Positions 41,730-50,132 of a DNA stretch of 64,000 nucleotides are shown one piece after another. Origin of the DNA: Lentzea sp. NBRC 105346 (GTDB taxonomy: Bacteria > Actinomycetota > Actinomycetes > Mycobacteriales > Pseudonocardiaceae). The notes below the pieces were generated by a model that did no database searches, had not been told where the DNA came from, and saw nothing but the letters and a program-made list of their open reading frames with translations. The position numbers and the translations under genes were made by a program. Positions within the stretch are counted from its first letter, which is position 1. Every line of letters starts with the position of its first letter. The stretch spans positions 186,001 through 250,000 of the forward strand of contig NZ_BSTQ01000009.1 of NCBI RefSeq assembly GCF_030269605.1. Direction: 5' to 3'.

Positions 41730-42666
41730 TCGCGCTCCGACGCATCTGGCTCCGTTCGAATCCGTTGCCGTGCAACGGATCCTGGAGTTGCATCGCGGTT
41801 CGGCACAGCCACAGTGATGTCTCCTCCCGTGGCAGCAGAACCGCTTCGAGAGATTCGAGTGCGTGCTCGTAGGGCTGCCGCTCATGTTCCGGCTCCAGCC
41901 AGCTGTCGCCGTGAAGGGTCCGGACGTGCACAACGTCGTCGAAGCGCCTTTCGACGAACCGCATCACGGTGAACGACCTCCCCATGCCGAAGTACGGGCC
42001 AGCCGCGCCGTCCACGATCTCGATCACAAGATTGGGCAGCGAGGCCTGAAGCTCATCGAGATGCAGGAGCTGATCTGCCACGACCCGTGCTCCGCCCACG
42101 CTGTTGGTCAGCGCGGATTCGGACACGATCAGCCGAACACGGAGCAGGCCGGCACTTCCGTGCTGCCCGGCGTCTCGCGGCTCCATGGCCAATCGGCCGA
42201 GAACCTCTTCGCGAAGTTCGGAGTCGAGTTCGTGGGCAGTCGCACCCGCTTGCAGCATTGCGGCATGGTGGGCGGCGGTGCGGACGAGTTCGGGGATGGC
42301 GTCGGCCGCCACGATCACCAGCTCGGACGCCTCGGTCGCGACGTCCCAGTAGGTCCAGGTGAGCCGTGGCCACGTGCCGCGAGTGACGTAGTCCCACGTC
42401 TGCGGATCTCCGAGTCGGTGCGACGCTTGAACGCAGAGTTCGACTTCGTCGTCCGGTACGCCGCAAGCACTGGCGATCTTCACGACATCCATCGGAGAAC
42501 ACCGGATCACCGCACTGCTCAGCTGAGACAGCTTCGCCGTGGAGAAACCGACGATCTCCTTCAGGTCCTCCAGAGTCCAGTTCCGCCTCTTGCGCCAGCC
42601 GAGGACTCTCCGGCTGAGCGCGCGAACCTCCAGGCTCGCCTTCCCGTCAACCAGCTTGGCGGCCAT
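41704..42666 (-). CDS. XRE-type regulator with DUF5753 domain
   Basis: 320 residues. The N-terminal HTH (RRVLGWRKRRNWTLEDLKEI and VGFSTAKLSQLSS) is slightly unusual; the C-terminal DUF5753 region includes SASELVIVA-like and IVDGAAGPYFGMGRSFTVMR segments. These regulators are frequent in actinomycetes, often with small DUF397 partners, which are not seen here. The start ATG lies 20 bp inside the upstream membrane-protein gene. Confidence 0.85.
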   Translation of the reverse strand: MAAKLVDGKASLEVRALSRRVLGWRKRRNWTLEDLKEIVGFSTAKLSQLSSAVIRCSPMDVVKIASACGVPDDEVELCVQASHRLGDPQTWDYVTRGTWPRLTWTYWDVATEASELVIVAADAIPELVRTAAHHAAMLQAGATAHELDSELREEVLGRLAMEPRDAGQHGSAGLLRVRLIVSESALTNSVGGARVVADQLLHLDELQASLPNLVIEIVDGAAGPYFGMGRSFTVMRFVERRFDDVVHVRTLHGDSWLEPEHERQPYEHALESLEAVLLPREETSLWLCRTAMQLQDPLHGNGFERSQMRRSAINRSSSRA

Positions 42667-43078
42667 CGGTCTCGGTCAGCGTGGCTGTAGCGCGGTCGAC
42701 GACTGCAGCGACGTAGAGGCCCGTCTTGAGCTGGCTGTCACGTCGCTGCATCTGCACGACGACGTCGAACAGGAGAAGAGTCACGGCGGTATGGAGGATG
42801 GCCACGACGAGAGTGGGCAGGTCCTGCGCCGTGAATGCAGTGAAACCTCCGCACGTCAACGTCGCGGCGAGCAGGACGCGACCCGCAGGCCTTGAGATCA
42901 GGGCGCGTCCGAAGGGAAAAATCTTGTCGACGTGCCGCTGGATCTCCCTTCGTACGCAGAGGTCCTGGTTCTTGCCGGCCTCGATCGCTTCGCGCTGTCG
43001 TTGCGCGACAACGTCCACAGCAGCGTGCTGGATCGTGCAGGCGTCGATCTTGTCCATCAGTTCGTCCACTTTCAACAC
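42647..43078 (-). CDS. Two-helix membrane protein of unknown function
   Basis: 143 residues from a GTG at 43078. The N-terminal 50 residues are charged and helical; two hydrophobic segments (about 66-84 and 89-108) form a hairpin; the C-terminal tail is soluble. No family recognised. It overlaps the DUF5753 gene downstream and follows the zinc-finger gene by 24 bp, so the three may form one operon. Confidence 0.65.
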   Translation of the reverse strand: MLKVDELMDKIDACTIQHAAVDVVAQRQREAIEAGKNQDLCVRREIQRHVDKIFPFGRALISRPAGRVLLAATLTCGGFTAFTAQDLPTLVVAILHTAVTLLLFDVVVQMQRRDSQLKTGLYVAAVVDRATATLTETDGRQAG

Positions 43079-43102
43079 TCGTGAGGCATCGGGAGGTCTT
43101 CA

Positions 43103-43474
43103 TCAGGCGGCGCTGATGTCGACCTGCTGGTCCAGCTCGACGGCGAGCAGTGCCAACGTGGTGACGAGCTCTCTGAACTGCGCGGCCTTGTCCGCGCACG
43201 GCGAGGCTTGGCCGTCCAGTTCGTTGTCACCTTCAACGGCCGGAGATCTCTTCGACTTCTCCGGCCTCGGCCATGGCAGGAGGTGTTCGTGCTCTCGCCA
43301 CACCGCGTCGCACTTCTTGCAGGTGGGCCAGCACCGCTCAGAGTCAGCCCACTTGTCGGTCGACGCGGTCACTTCGAGGTCGCAAAGGGTGTTGCCCACC
43401 TCGTTCGCGGCTAGCTCTTGAGATATCGCGTGGCGCGACCCCTCGTGGGGCTGCCACTTGTAAGGACGGGCCAT
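43103..43474 (-). CDS. Small zinc-finger protein
   Basis: 123 residues. GSRHAISQELAANEVGNTLC and CWPTCKKCDAVWREHEH give a Cys/His set (C31, C48, C52, C55 and His residues) that resembles the actinomycete 'zinc finger protein' family with a WPTCxxC motif. Role unknown, possibly DNA or protein binding. Two GGGGAC repeats lie 111 bp upstream. Confidence 0.75.
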   Translation of the reverse strand: MARPYKWQPHEGSRHAISQELAANEVGNTLCDLEVTASTDKWADSERCWPTCKKCDAVWREHEHLLPWPRPEKSKRSPAVEGDNELDGQASPCADKAAQFRELVTTLALLAVELDQQVDISAA

Positions 43475-43584
43475 GACCGATCACTTCCCGTGAACCTGTG
43501 CGCGTCGAGCGCTCGTGGTGTCGGCGGTGACCTACTGAAACCTGCTTGCGGATATCCGCGCCAGCCCGCGAACTTGCCTCAAAT

Positions 43585-43601
43585 GTCCCCTGAACGTCCC
43601 C
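43585..43601 (-). promoter_or_regulatory. Phased GGGGAC repeats upstream of the zinc-finger gene
   Basis: On the minus strand, GGGGAC occurs at 43601-43596 and 43590-43585, exactly 11 bp apart (N5 spacing), oriented toward the zinc-finger gene. The same arrangement occurs three times at 45683-45710 before another gene. A shared activator or repressor site is likely. Confidence 0.5.
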
Positions 43602-43635
43602 TGTAGAGCTTCTACCTGCGGTAACAAAGCTCTCG

Positions 43636-43667
43636 CCCAATTGGGTGATATTGGAGCGATCCCAATA
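43636..43667. promoter_or_regulatory. Palindromic CCAAT/ATTGG sites upstream of the XRE-TPR gene
   Basis: CCCAATTGGG (43636-43645) is a perfect palindrome; TATTGG (43649-43654) and CCAATA (43662-43667) form an inverted repeat with a 7-nt centre. Together they make a compact operator candidate 70-100 bp before the regulator gene, consistent with autoregulation. Confidence 0.4.
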
Positions 43668-43737
43668 GGTCTGCTGGTGGAGAAGCGTTCTCGGGCTACG
43701 CTGCTGGTTAGGCGAATCCGTGTTAGGGGAGACCGCG

Positions 43738-44907
43738 ATGGCACCGCCGCGGAAGGCACTGACTGAACGCCGCAAGGCGGAGGGATTCTCGCGGGAATCG
43801 CTGGCGCTCGCGGTCGGAGTCGCCGAGAAGACGGTCGGCAAGTGGGAGCGCAACGAGGCGACTCCTGAGCCGCTGAACCAACCGCGTCTCGCCAAGGCGC
43901 TCCGGCTCACCACCCAGAAGCTGATCGACCTTCTCAACGCAGACGCAGAGCCTCAGGTGCAAGAGGGCCTCGATCGCGTCGAATGGGCGCTCGCGAACCC
44001 GTCTCAAGCCGACTTCGAAGCAGTTGCCCGGCTCCGCAACCACGTTGTCGAGCTGAGTGGGCGCTACGACCGCGAGCGGTCGACCGCTTTGCTCGCCGAG
44101 GCGGGCCAGCTGCTGGGGCAGGTTCGATTCCTTCGGCAGCATGCCCAGCGATACGGGGTGAAGCGAGATCTGCTTGCGGCGGAGGCTGAGGCAGCGACCC
44201 TCATGGGCCAGTTCGCCTGGGACGCCTCCCAACGCCGGGATCACCTCGAGGCGAGGAAGCACTTCGATCGTGCTGCGGAAGCCGCACGCGAGATCAACGA
44301 CCCGGTGCTGGAGAGCATCGCGCTTCTCCGGACTTCGTACGTCGCGCTCTACGGCGAAGACGACGCGCGTGACGGTCTCCGGCTGACCGAACAAGCCGCC
44401 GTGGCCGCGCGTGGAAACAGCGAAGTCCTGGAAGGACTTGCGGTGCTGCACACCGCCGAGGCCCACGCGATGCTCGGCGAACGCCGATCCTGCGAACGGG
44501 CGTTGGATCTGGCTCAGGACCACTTCGGGCAGAAGACCGAGGACGACCCCGTGCCGGAGATGTTCTCTGAGACGCAGCACGACCGGTTGGCAGGTGCCTG
44601 CTATCTCCGGTTGGAGGACGCGACCAAGGCCCAGCCCACCTTGGAACGGGTCGCGGTCAAGGCACGATCCCGGTCGAAGTCCCGCAGCATCGTGCTGGCG
44701 AACCTCAGCCTGACCCACATCCTGCAGCGCGACCTCGAACAGGCGGCCGCGAGCTTGCACCTGGCAATCGACTCGGTCGAGGGGACGTGGGGCGGTGGCG
44801 GCCTCAAGGTCATTTTCGGTGCGGCGAGAGAGCTTCGTCCCTGGCGTGCGGAACCTGTGGTAGATCAGGTGTACGACCGCCTGCTGACCGTGATGGCGGC
44901 GACCTAG
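43738..44907 (+). CDS. XRE family regulator with TPR-like C-terminal region
   Basis: 389 residues from the ATG at 43738. The XRE HTH is SRESLALAVGVAEKTVGKWE (residues 20-45). The rest is helical repeats (EARKHFDRAAEAAREINDPV; ALDLAQDHFGQ), the TPR-type sensor domain of Streptomyces-like XRE-TPR regulators that respond to peptides or small ligands. It is followed 11 bp later by the cyclo-ligase gene, likely in one operon. Confidence 0.85.
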   Translation: MAPPRKALTERRKAEGFSRESLALAVGVAEKTVGKWERNEATPEPLNQPRLAKALRLTTQKLIDLLNADAEPQVQEGLDRVEWALANPSQADFEAVARLRNHVVELSGRYDRERSTALLAEAGQLLGQVRFLRQHAQRYGVKRDLLAAEAEAATLMGQFAWDASQRRDHLEARKHFDRAAEAAREINDPVLESIALLRTSYVALYGEDDARDGLRLTEQAAVAARGNSEVLEGLAVLHTAEAHAMLGERRSCERALDLAQDHFGQKTEDDPVPEMFSETQHDRLAGACYLRLEDATKAQPTLERVAVKARSRSKSRSIVLANLSLTHILQRDLEQAAASLHLAIDSVEGTWGGGGLKVIFGAARELRPWRAEPVVDQVYDRLLTVMAAT

Positions 44908-44918
44908 GAGGCTAGTTC

Positions 44919-45650
44919 GTGGGCGGTCCCGGCGAGGGCAAGAACGAAGTTCGTCACCGCGTCTGGGATCTGATGGCCGAACACGGAGCTGCTCCGCCGG
45001 ACGTGCACGGGTCGATCCCCAACTTCGTGGGTGCCGAAGCGGCTGCGGGCAAGCTCGCCGAGCTCGCCATCTGGCAGTCCGCGCGCGTGGTCAAGGCTGT
45101 CCCGGACAAGCCGCAGATCCCGGTTCGGGTGCTGGGTCTGTCTCAGGGCAAGCTGATCTACCTCGCGGTGCCGAAGCTCGCAGGGGCGAAGCCGTTCTAC
45201 GAGCTCGATCCGGCGCATCTGCCCGTTCCGCCGGCCGAGGCCGCCATGCCCAAGGTCGCGGCGACGTTCGCGAGGACCGTCGACACCGACGAGATGCCGC
45301 AGGTGGATCTCGTCGTGTGCGGCTCGGTCGCGGTCGACCGCCGGGGCACACGACTCGGCAAAGGCGCCGGCTACGCGGACATCGAGGTCGCCCTGCTTCA
45401 GGAGGCCGGACTCATCCACGAAGCGACGCCCATCGTCACGACCGTGCACGACCTCCAGGTGGTCGAGGACGAGCTGCCGGAGACAAGTCACGACTTCTCG
45501 GTCGACTTCATCATCACGCCGACTCAGGTCATCGAGTGCGGCCCCTCGCGGCGACCGGAAGGCATCCTGTGGTCGGAGATCGACCCGGCGAAGGTGGCTG
45601 CCATCCCAGCCCTTGCCTTGCGGGCGGCACAAAGACCCCCGATCGAGTGA
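44919..45650 (+). CDS. 5-formyltetrahydrofolate cyclo-ligase family protein
   Basis: 243 residues from a GTG at 44919 with AGGAGG upstream. RLGKGAGYADIEVALLQEAG is the GKGxGxxD-type substrate/nucleotide loop, and HDFSVDFIITPTQVIEC the conserved C-terminal segment. The family converts 5-formyl-THF to 5,10-methenyl-THF with ATP. A second cyclo-ligase gene beside regulators is typical of actinomycete accessory clusters, so the true substrate may differ. Confidence 0.85.
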   Translation: MGGPGEGKNEVRHRVWDLMAEHGAAPPDVHGSIPNFVGAEAAAGKLAELAIWQSARVVKAVPDKPQIPVRVLGLSQGKLIYLAVPKLAGAKPFYELDPAHLPVPPAEAAMPKVAATFARTVDTDEMPQVDLVVCGSVAVDRRGTRLGKGAGYADIEVALLQEAGLIHEATPIVTTVHDLQVVEDELPETSHDFSVDFIITPTQVIECGPSRRPEGILWSEIDPAKVAAIPALALRAAQRPPIE

Positions 45651-45682
45651 TCACGGCGTTCCTGCAGCTCAGGGCAGGTCGA

Positions 45683-45710
45683 GGGGACGCATCGGGGACC
45701 TTCTGGGGAC
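45683..45710 (+). promoter_or_regulatory. Three phased GGGGAC repeats
   Basis: GGGGAC at 45683-45688, 45694-45699 and 45705-45710, each 11 bp apart, then GATAGAGG, 78 bp before the gene at 45788. One helical turn of spacing places all copies on the same DNA face, as expected for a multi-subunit regulator. The pair at 43585-43601 has identical spacing. Confidence 0.6.
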
Positions 45711-45787
45711 GATAGAGGCGTTCCGCCGCGTGGCACCACGGGCTTGGCTATGGCGTCCCAGCCAGCGCAGAAAGCCGAGGTGGCTCC

Positions 45788-46435
45788 GTGAGCACGCAGG
45801 CGCCTGTCGAATCCGGCCGCATCATCGCGCCGTACATCACCACGTGGTCCGCTGAGCAAGATCTACCGTCGCGGCTGGTGGAACACCCCCTCGGTGGCAT
45901 CGGCTACGCAGACGAGGGGTTGGGGGATCGCGATGCCCACGGAGTGCTGTGGAGCCGCATCGGTGTCCGTGTGGGGACAGGCCGTCCGGAGTTCGGGAAG
46001 GTGCATCCGCTGAGGCAGCGGCGCGCTATGCGCAAGCTGTTGTGCCAGGTGTGCGCCGGCCCGGCAGACCGCACGGACGAGGGTGTTCTCTGGTTGTTGC
46101 GCGACTACCGCGGCGACTGGCCGCGCTGGCCGGAAGGCATGGCGTCGACCGAGCCGCCTGTATGCGTGTCGTGCGTCGCGATCTCGCTGAAGCGCTGTCC
46201 GGCGCTTCACCGCGGCGCTGTTGCCGTCCGCGTTCGTGAGTGCCCGATCGCAGGTGTGCGCGGTGCGGTCTATCAGCGAGGCATGTTCGGGCCGACCGCC
46301 GTCATGGCAGCCAATGTCACCTACGACGCCCCGGAGATCCGCTGGACGGTCGCTTCGGCGTTGATCCGCGAGTTGAAGGGGTGCGCGCTGGTATCGCTTG
46401 AGGACCTCGTCGCCGAGGCCACTTCTGCTCTGTGA
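45788..46435 (+). CDS. Uncharacterised Cys-containing protein
   Basis: 215 residues from a GTG with GAGGTGG upstream. A central block LLCQVCAG and VCVSCVAISLKRCPAL suggests a zinc ribbon (CxxC pairs about 65 residues apart). The sequence resembles hypothetical proteins of actinomycete accessory regions; no function recognised. Preceded by the GGGGAC array. Confidence 0.7.
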   Translation: MSTQAPVESGRIIAPYITTWSAEQDLPSRLVEHPLGGIGYADEGLGDRDAHGVLWSRIGVRVGTGRPEFGKVHPLRQRRAMRKLLCQVCAGPADRTDEGVLWLLRDYRGDWPRWPEGMASTEPPVCVSCVAISLKRCPALHRGAVAVRVRECPIAGVRGAVYQRGMFGPTAVMAANVTYDAPEIRWTVASALIRELKGCALVSLEDLVAEATSAL

Positions 46436-46580
46436 AGCCTCCGGAAGTCGACTAAAGAATTCACTCGACTGAATGATTTGAGAACCTCGCCATCAGCGTC
46501 TTGGAGAAGCTCCAAGCGCTACGCCCTTGGTGGAGTTAGCCTGCCTGAGCAGGCCAATCTTCGACCGGGGGGACGGAGCG

Positions 46581-47594
46581 ATGGCGGCTGACTGGTTGTT
46601 GGTCGAAACCTTTGGCGGCAGTCGGTGCGAGCCGACGGTGCTGGCTGTTGGAAGCAACCCGAAAAACATGGTTCCACTTCGCTCGGTTCTCCAACGGGGC
46701 CCCTTCCTCGCTGACGCATTGGCCGTGACCGCGCGCGTGGTGGAAGGTCGGCAGTCGGTCGAAGCTCGAACGAGCACAGGCCGACGCCGAGTGATCGGGC
46801 ACCCGTTGCTCGCGTATGGCGGTCTGGTCCACGGCGTCTACCTGTGGGTCGGACCGCTGGACGAGGATCCGCCGCCGCGAGACCCCGCGGGCGCGTGGCA
46901 CATCAACCTCACCCGGCACGTCAGCAGCAGGTCTGACGATCTGCTGAGGCTCTATGGGACCAGAGCCGACAAGTGGCGGAACGAGCACGACCTCGCTGAG
47001 CTCTTCGCCTACCAGCGGCTGACGACGAACGCGGACGAGGCGAAGGCGCTGGCGCTCATCGTCAACGCGAAGGAGGGCGCGGAGCACCTGGCCACGTGGA
47101 CCGTGAACCGGGACGATGGCGAGCGGCGTGGTGTGCATTTCGCATGCCGGTGCGTCGAGGTGAAGACGCCCAACGGCCGCGTCGAGCTCATCGTCCGCGG
47201 AATCACCCACGACATAGGGCCTGCCGAGAGCGTTCCGGCTGCTCCGCCGCCCATGCCGGTCCTGCTCGCGCAGCAGGTCCTCGCGGCTGAGGCCACGCCG
47301 GGACGCTGGCGCGCGATCGTCGACCTGCGCACGATGAGGCTGCTGAAGTGGCTCGACAACCCCATGCCCGGAGTCGCCTGGACGCTCGGCGCACCGCACC
47401 GTCCAGCCATCCACCGCGAGGATCTGCGCAGCGCGGTCGGGTTGTCGAAGGAACTGATGTCGAGCGGGCGGACAGGTGGTGTTCTGAGGCTTCGCGCCGA
47501 GGACGGAAGCTGGATGAAGGTGGCCGTCTCCGCGGCGCTCATGGCGTTGGATCAACACACCACCGCAGCGCTCGTCACCCTCACCATGCCGTGA
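46581..47594 (+). CDS. Rv3651-like protein (PAS/GAF-like domains)
   Basis: 337 residues from the ATG at 46581: the opening MAADWLLVETFGG and SNPKNMVPLRSVL resembles mycobacterial Rv3651 (DUF5593/DUF5628 family), which combines PAS- and GAF-like folds; recognised from memory. The C-terminal half (GVAWTLGAPHRPAIHREDL) fits a PAS-like domain. Function unknown, perhaps sensory. Confidence 0.65.
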   Translation: MAADWLLVETFGGSRCEPTVLAVGSNPKNMVPLRSVLQRGPFLADALAVTARVVEGRQSVEARTSTGRRRVIGHPLLAYGGLVHGVYLWVGPLDEDPPPRDPAGAWHINLTRHVSSRSDDLLRLYGTRADKWRNEHDLAELFAYQRLTTNADEAKALALIVNAKEGAEHLATWTVNRDDGERRGVHFACRCVEVKTPNGRVELIVRGITHDIGPAESVPAAPPPMPVLLAQQVLAAEATPGRWRAIVDLRTMRLLKWLDNPMPGVAWTLGAPHRPAIHREDLRSAVGLSKELMSSGRTGGVLRLRAEDGSWMKVAVSAALMALDQHTTAALVTLTMP

Positions 47595-47643
47595 ACGTGG
47601 GAAGGTCGACTCAGTTGGCCGGCCGCGGGGAAGGTGCTGGGTC

Positions 47644-48477
47644 TTGAGCTGCTTCGAGGGCAAGGTTGCGGTCATCACCGGTGCTGGTGCGGGCATCGGG
47701 CGGGCGTTGGCGGTGGAGCTCGCGCGCCGTGGCGCTCGGCTTTCACTGCTTGATCACGATGCCGACGGTCTTGAGGAAGCGACCCGCCGCTGTGAGGCGA
47801 TCGGAGCGCAGGTGCTTGCCCAAGTCGTCGATGTGACTGACTGGGACGGCATTCAGGCCGCTGCGGCCGCGGCCAAGGCCGAGCTGGGCGGCGTCGACTC
47901 CGTGTTCGCGGCCGCCGGGACCATTCATCGCGGCAGCCTGCTCGACTCGGACGTCGCGGACATCGAGCGCGTGATGGCGGTGAACTGGCGAGGACTGATG
48001 TACACCGTCAAGGCGCACCTTGCGGCTGTCACCCACTCGAAGGACGGCCGCATCGTGACGTTCTCCAGCGCATACGGTCTGGTGGCGACTCCGAAGTACA
48101 GCGCGTACAACTCGTCGAAGTTCGCTGTCCGCGGCTTCAGCGAGTCACTGCGGCAGGAGCTCGCTGGCACCGGCGTCTCGGTGACGTGTGTTTTCCCTGG
48201 GGGAGTCCGGACTTCGATCGTCCGCAACGGAAGCTTCGCGAGCGGCGAGAACCGAGACACCGTCGTCCGAGGCTTCGAGAAGCGCGTCGCACGCACTGAA
48301 CCTGAAGAGGCGGCGACGACCATCCTAAGTGGAGTTGAGCGCCGTCGTGCACGGGTCTTCGTCGGTGCGGACGCGCGTCTCGTGGCCGTCCTCGAGCGTC
48401 TTGTCGGCGGGCACTACCAGGGTCTGGTTCCGGCTGTCGGGCAGCTGCTCGGGCGTCGGCAGAGGCGATCCGGTTGA
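47644..48477 (+). CDS. Short-chain dehydrogenase/reductase
   Basis: 277 residues from a TTG at 47644. NAD(P) loop TGAGAGIG (TGxxxGIG), FAAAGTI in place of NNAG, catalytic Ser in TFSSAYG and YNSSK (YxxxK). The C-terminal part has an amphipathic end common in SDRs that act on lipids or xenobiotics. Substrate unknown. It ends just before the Tad operon promoter, whose -35 overlaps its 3' end. Confidence 0.9.
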   Translation: MSCFEGKVAVITGAGAGIGRALAVELARRGARLSLLDHDADGLEEATRRCEAIGAQVLAQVVDVTDWDGIQAAAAAAKAELGGVDSVFAAAGTIHRGSLLDSDVADIERVMAVNWRGLMYTVKAHLAAVTHSKDGRIVTFSSAYGLVATPKYSAYNSSKFAVRGFSESLRQELAGTGVSVTCVFPGGVRTSIVRNGSFASGENRDTVVRGFEKRVARTEPEEAATTILSGVERRRARVFVGADARLVAVLERLVGGHYQGLVPAVGQLLGRRQRRSG

Positions 48478-48502
48478 CGTGATCGGCGTCACTGTCTACT
48501 CT
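48474..48502 (+). promoter_or_regulatory. Promoter of the Tad operon
   Basis: TTGACG (48474-48479), 17-bp spacer, TACTCT (48497-48502), a good match to the housekeeping sigma consensus. Transcription should begin near 48509, giving a 5' leader of about 215 nt before the prepilin peptidase gene. Confidence 0.65.
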
Positions 48503-48505
48503 GGG

Positions 48506-48527
48506 CCAATCGGAGTATTCCGATTGG
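48506..48527 (+). promoter_or_regulatory. Palindrome at the Tad operon transcription start
   Basis: CCAATCGGA (48506-48514), GTAT, TCCGATTGG (48519-48527): perfect 9-bp arms located at the predicted +1. It could be an operator for repression or a 5'-terminal RNA hairpin. Confidence 0.55.
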
Positions 48528-48725
48528 GTTGGCTTTGTCGCTATCGAGCTGATCCCTGAAACCGCAGTGGTGAGGCAGCCGTGGGCTGGCCTCGAACGCG
48601 ATCGGGGATCGACATGTCTCGGCGACCATCAGCTACCAACAACCACCTTCTGACGTTTCACAGCGCTCTGTCGCGCTCACGTGTGCGGATCCGGCCGGTC
48701 GGACATTCGCTTGCTGGAGGGCGCG

Positions 48726-49367
48726 ATGTTCATGTTGCTGTCCTACTCGGTGCTGGGCCTGGTTACGGGACCGCTGGTGGTGCTCTACAGCTTCTCGATC
48801 GCGCGGCGCGAGCCGCTGTCGTGGTGCCTCCTCGCTTCTGTTGGCTGGACTGTTTCCCTTGCAGGGAGCGCGTTTCTGGGTTCTGCGCTGGCGTACGCAG
48901 CGTTGATGGCTCCTCGGTCGGCCGCGCTCGTTGCGTGGTTGGTGATCATCGGCCTCGTGCTTGCGCTGGTCGACTGGACGTGCCACAAGCTGCCGCACCA
49001 CGTCGTGGGCACGCTGTTCGCCGGCGGCCTGATCCAGCTCAGCTTCATGGCGTTTGCCCTGCGCGATGTCGAGTTGCTGGTACGCGCCGGGCTCGCCGCG
49101 GCTGTGGTGTTCGTGGTCGGATTGATCCTCTACCTGAGGCTTGGCGCCGACTTGGGGTTCGGCGACGTCACGCTTGCCACGACATTGGCCCTCTTTCTGG
49201 GCTCGCGCGGATGGACGAACGTCGCCTTAGGACTAATCGCAGGTCTCACGGTCGCTGGGCTGGTCGCGCCGGCATTGCTCGTCCTGAGGCGAATCAGTCG
49301 TCGCGATCCAGTCGCACTCGGGCCGGCGCTCCTTGCCGGAACTGTCTACGTGATGTTGCAAAGCTGA
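48726..49367 (+). CDS. A24 family prepilin peptidase (CpaA/TadV-like)
   Basis: 213 residues from the ATG at 48726 with about seven membrane helices. The two catalytic Asp are D83 in LVDWTCHKLP and D147 in LGFGDVTLA (GxGD), the aspartic-protease pair of A24 enzymes. It cleaves the leader of Flp/TadE-type prepilins at the inner face of the membrane. First gene of the Tad operon. Confidence 0.88.
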   Translation: MFMLLSYSVLGLVTGPLVVLYSFSIARREPLSWCLLASVGWTVSLAGSAFLGSALAYAALMAPRSAALVAWLVIIGLVLALVDWTCHKLPHHVVGTLFAGGLIQLSFMAFALRDVELLVRAGLAAAVVFVVGLILYLRLGADLGFGDVTLATTLALFLGSRGWTNVALGLIAGLTVAGLVAPALLVLRRISRRDPVALGPALLAGTVYVMLQS

Positions 49368-49380
49368 AGGAGGTTGCCTG

Positions 49381-49608
49381 ATGTGCCTTCCGCTCAGGGA
49401 AACCGATCCTGTCATCGCTTACGAGGCACCGCGGGCACTGCATCGCGCCGTCGCGCTCTTCGTCTTGATCGTGCAGCTCGCGCTCGCCGACGAACTTCGC
49501 CCGGACGTCAGTTTTACTCCGGGCGCGCCGGTCGAGGTGGCCCCTACGCCCCCAAGCGGGGCCACCTCGGCACCACCGTTCACCTTCCCAGTTTGGAGGC
49601 CTCGATGA
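49381..49608 (+). CDS. Small protein coupled to the lipoprotein gene
   Basis: 75 residues with AAGGAGG 7 nt before the ATG; the stop overlaps the next ATG (ATGA). A single hydrophobic stretch (ALHRAVALFVLIVQLALA) is followed by a Pro/Thr-rich tail. No family recognised. The RBS and coupling argue that it is translated. Confidence 0.6.
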   Translation: MCLPLRETDPVIAYEAPRALHRAVALFVLIVQLALADELRPDVSFTPGAPVEVAPTPPSGATSAPPFTFPVWRPR

Positions 49609-50129
49609 AGAAGACGCTGCTGCTTGTCGGAAGCGCGCTCCTGGTGGGTGCGTGCGCTCAGGCGCCTGCGCCTGGCACATCTTCGCCTGAGACGACTTCC
49701 GCTGTGCGGCCTGCCGACTCAGCCCGCACCGACGCGATCGATGCGTATCGAGGGATGTGGGATGCCTTCTCCGTTGCGGGGACCACCGCGGACGCGGCTT
49801 CTCCGCTGCTTGGGCAGCATGCGGCCGGTGCCGCGCTGGAGAAGCTGAAACGGAGCCTGCAGTCGGACCGGGAGAAAGGATTGGTCAGCAAGGGAACGCC
49901 TGTCCTCGATCCGAAGGTGTCGGCCGCAGATCCTGCCGGTGATCCGCGGAAGATCACGATCACCGACTGCGGCGACTCGACGAACTGGCTCAAGTACCGC
50001 AAGGACAACGGCATGCTCGCGGACGATGTGCCCGGTGGTCGGCGACTCATCAAGGCCGCGGTCGAGAAGCAGCCGGACGGCACGTGGAAGGTCTCCGACT
50101 ACGGGGTTCACGAGGTCGGGAGTTGTTGA
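49605..50129 (+). CDS. Lipoprotein of the Tad operon
   Basis: 174 residues from the ATG at 49605. Signal peptide KKTLLLVGSALLVGAC with lipobox Cys 17. The mature domain (SARTDAIDAYRGMWDAFSVA and later KITITDCGDSTNWLKYR) fits a small NTF2/DUF-like fold. Likely anchored to the outer leaflet with the pilus machinery; function unknown. Confidence 0.8.
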   Translation: MKKTLLLVGSALLVGACAQAPAPGTSSPETTSAVRPADSARTDAIDAYRGMWDAFSVAGTTADAASPLLGQHAAGAALEKLKRSLQSDREKGLVSKGTPVLDPKVSAADPAGDPRKITITDCGDSTNWLKYRKDNGMLADDVPGGRRLIKAAVEKQPDGTWKVSDYGVHEVGSC

Positions 50130-50132
50130 GCG

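Noticed and set aside
48581-49381. Alternative long frame overlapping the prepilin peptidase
   Set aside because: Frame-shifted, Arg-rich translation; the peptidase frame shows both catalytic Asp motifs and membrane helices.
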